5,687 nt of DNA from Saprospiraceae bacterium (GTDB lineage Bacteria > Bacteroidota > Bacteroidia > Chitinophagales > Saprospiraceae). Below the pieces are notes generated by a model. It searched no databases, was not told the DNA's origin, and saw nothing but the letters and a program-made list of their open reading frames with translations. The stretch covers positions 1 to 5,687 of the forward strand of contig JALOMF010000301.1 in NCBI GenBank assembly GCA_025455635.1, written 5' to 3'. A program made the position numbers and the translations under genes. Below, one piece after another: positions 5,333 to 5,687 of the stretch. Every line of letters begins with the position of its first letter. Positions within the stretch are counted from its first letter, which is position 1.

Positions 5333-5687
5333 TTATTTTCCAACTACGACTTTTGCGTGGCGGATGATTTTGTCGTTGAGGCGGTAGCCTTTTTCCACGG
5401 TGTCCACTACTTTTCCTTTTAGCTCCTCGGTGGGTGCAGGGATTTCGGTGATTGCTTCGTGCAGCTCCGCATCAAAATCGGCACCGGTTGATTCCATTGC
5501 TTCCAGGCCCTTGTTGCGCAGGATATTGTACAGTTTTTGGTAAACGAGGTCAACGCCAGTATCCCATGAGGCGTTATCTTTTCCTTCGGCAAATTTTTTG
5601 GCCCTGTCAAAATCGTCCAAAACTGGCAAAAGGGATGACAAAGTGTCTTGCGCAGCGGATTTCATGAAGTCAAGCTTTTCACGCACC
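5333..5687 (-). CDS. grpE: Nucleotide exchange factor GrpE, C-terminal part
   Basis: About 117 codons and the stop (5333-5335) are visible; the N-terminus lies beyond the window, and the frame is open at the edge, where the last full codon is GTG (Val), which need not be a start. Typical GrpE features are the helix end with LLPVLDDFDRAKK, then VYQKLYNILRNKGLE, the AELHEAITEIP segment, and the beta-domain ending GKVVDTVEKGYRLNDKIIRHAKVVVGK in pieces (GYRLNDKIIRHAKVVV is the signature end). GrpE acts as a dimer that releases ADP from DnaK, resetting the chaperone cycle; the beta-domain seen here is the part that contacts the DnaK ATPase domain. Full-length proteins are near 180-200 residues, so roughly the first third, including much of the dimerising coiled coil, is missing only because of the window edge. 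It stands first in a grpE-dnaJ order. Confidence 0.93.
   Translation of the reverse strand, partial: VREKLDFMKSAAQDTLSSLLPVLDDFDRAKKFAEGKDNASWDTGVDLVYQKLYNILRNKGLEAMESTGADFDAELHEAITEIPAPTEELKGKVVDTVEKGYRLNDKIIRHAKVVVGK

Overview
The window looks like a chromosomal segment from a Bacteroidota bacterium, most likely of the Saprospiria/Chitinophagia type; the class-level guess is inference. It carries mainly housekeeping genes. The evidence is the short SerA with a long post-Rossmann strand insert, a secreted PGRP-type amidase of the kind common in that phylum, candidate promoters with the TAnnTTTG -7 box, A-rich rather than Shine-Dalgarno leaders, and moderately high GC (AT-rich in intergenic DNA).

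Layout, left to right. (1) Positions 1-945, minus strand: a secreted peptidoglycan-recognition/N-acetylmuramoyl-L-alanine amidase, open to the window edge, so its C-terminus is missing. It has a signal peptide, an AT-rich N-terminal domain, a linker containing a 7-bp tandem repeat, and a GC-rich zinc-amidase domain. (2) Positions 946-1160: divergent intergenic region with a candidate -7 box for the amidase. (3) Positions 1161-2102, plus strand: D-3-phosphoglycerate dehydrogenase of the short type without an ACT domain. (4) Positions 2103-2301: convergent intergenic region with a strong intrinsic terminator nested inside two further inverted repeats, one arm of which has gained a palindromic 16-mer. 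(5) Positions 2302-3846, minus strand: a membrane-anchored subtilisin-like (S8) protease with four predicted N-terminal membrane segments, followed upstream by its own candidate promoter. (6) Positions 3981-4040: two adjacent hairpins that end the chaperone operon. (7) Positions 4048-5223, minus strand: DnaJ. (8) Positions 5333-5687, minus strand: the C-terminal part of GrpE, cut by the window edge.

GrpE and DnaJ are co-chaperones of DnaK and form an apparent operon (grpE then dnaJ). SerA makes the first committed step of serine synthesis. The amidase and the S8 protease act outside the cytoplasm and have no evident functional tie to their neighbours. I see no defence system, mobile element with a transposase, CRISPR array or RNA gene. 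The points most worth a second look are the mosaic, repeat-containing amidase gene, the four-helix subtilase, and the nested inverted repeats between serA and the protease gene.
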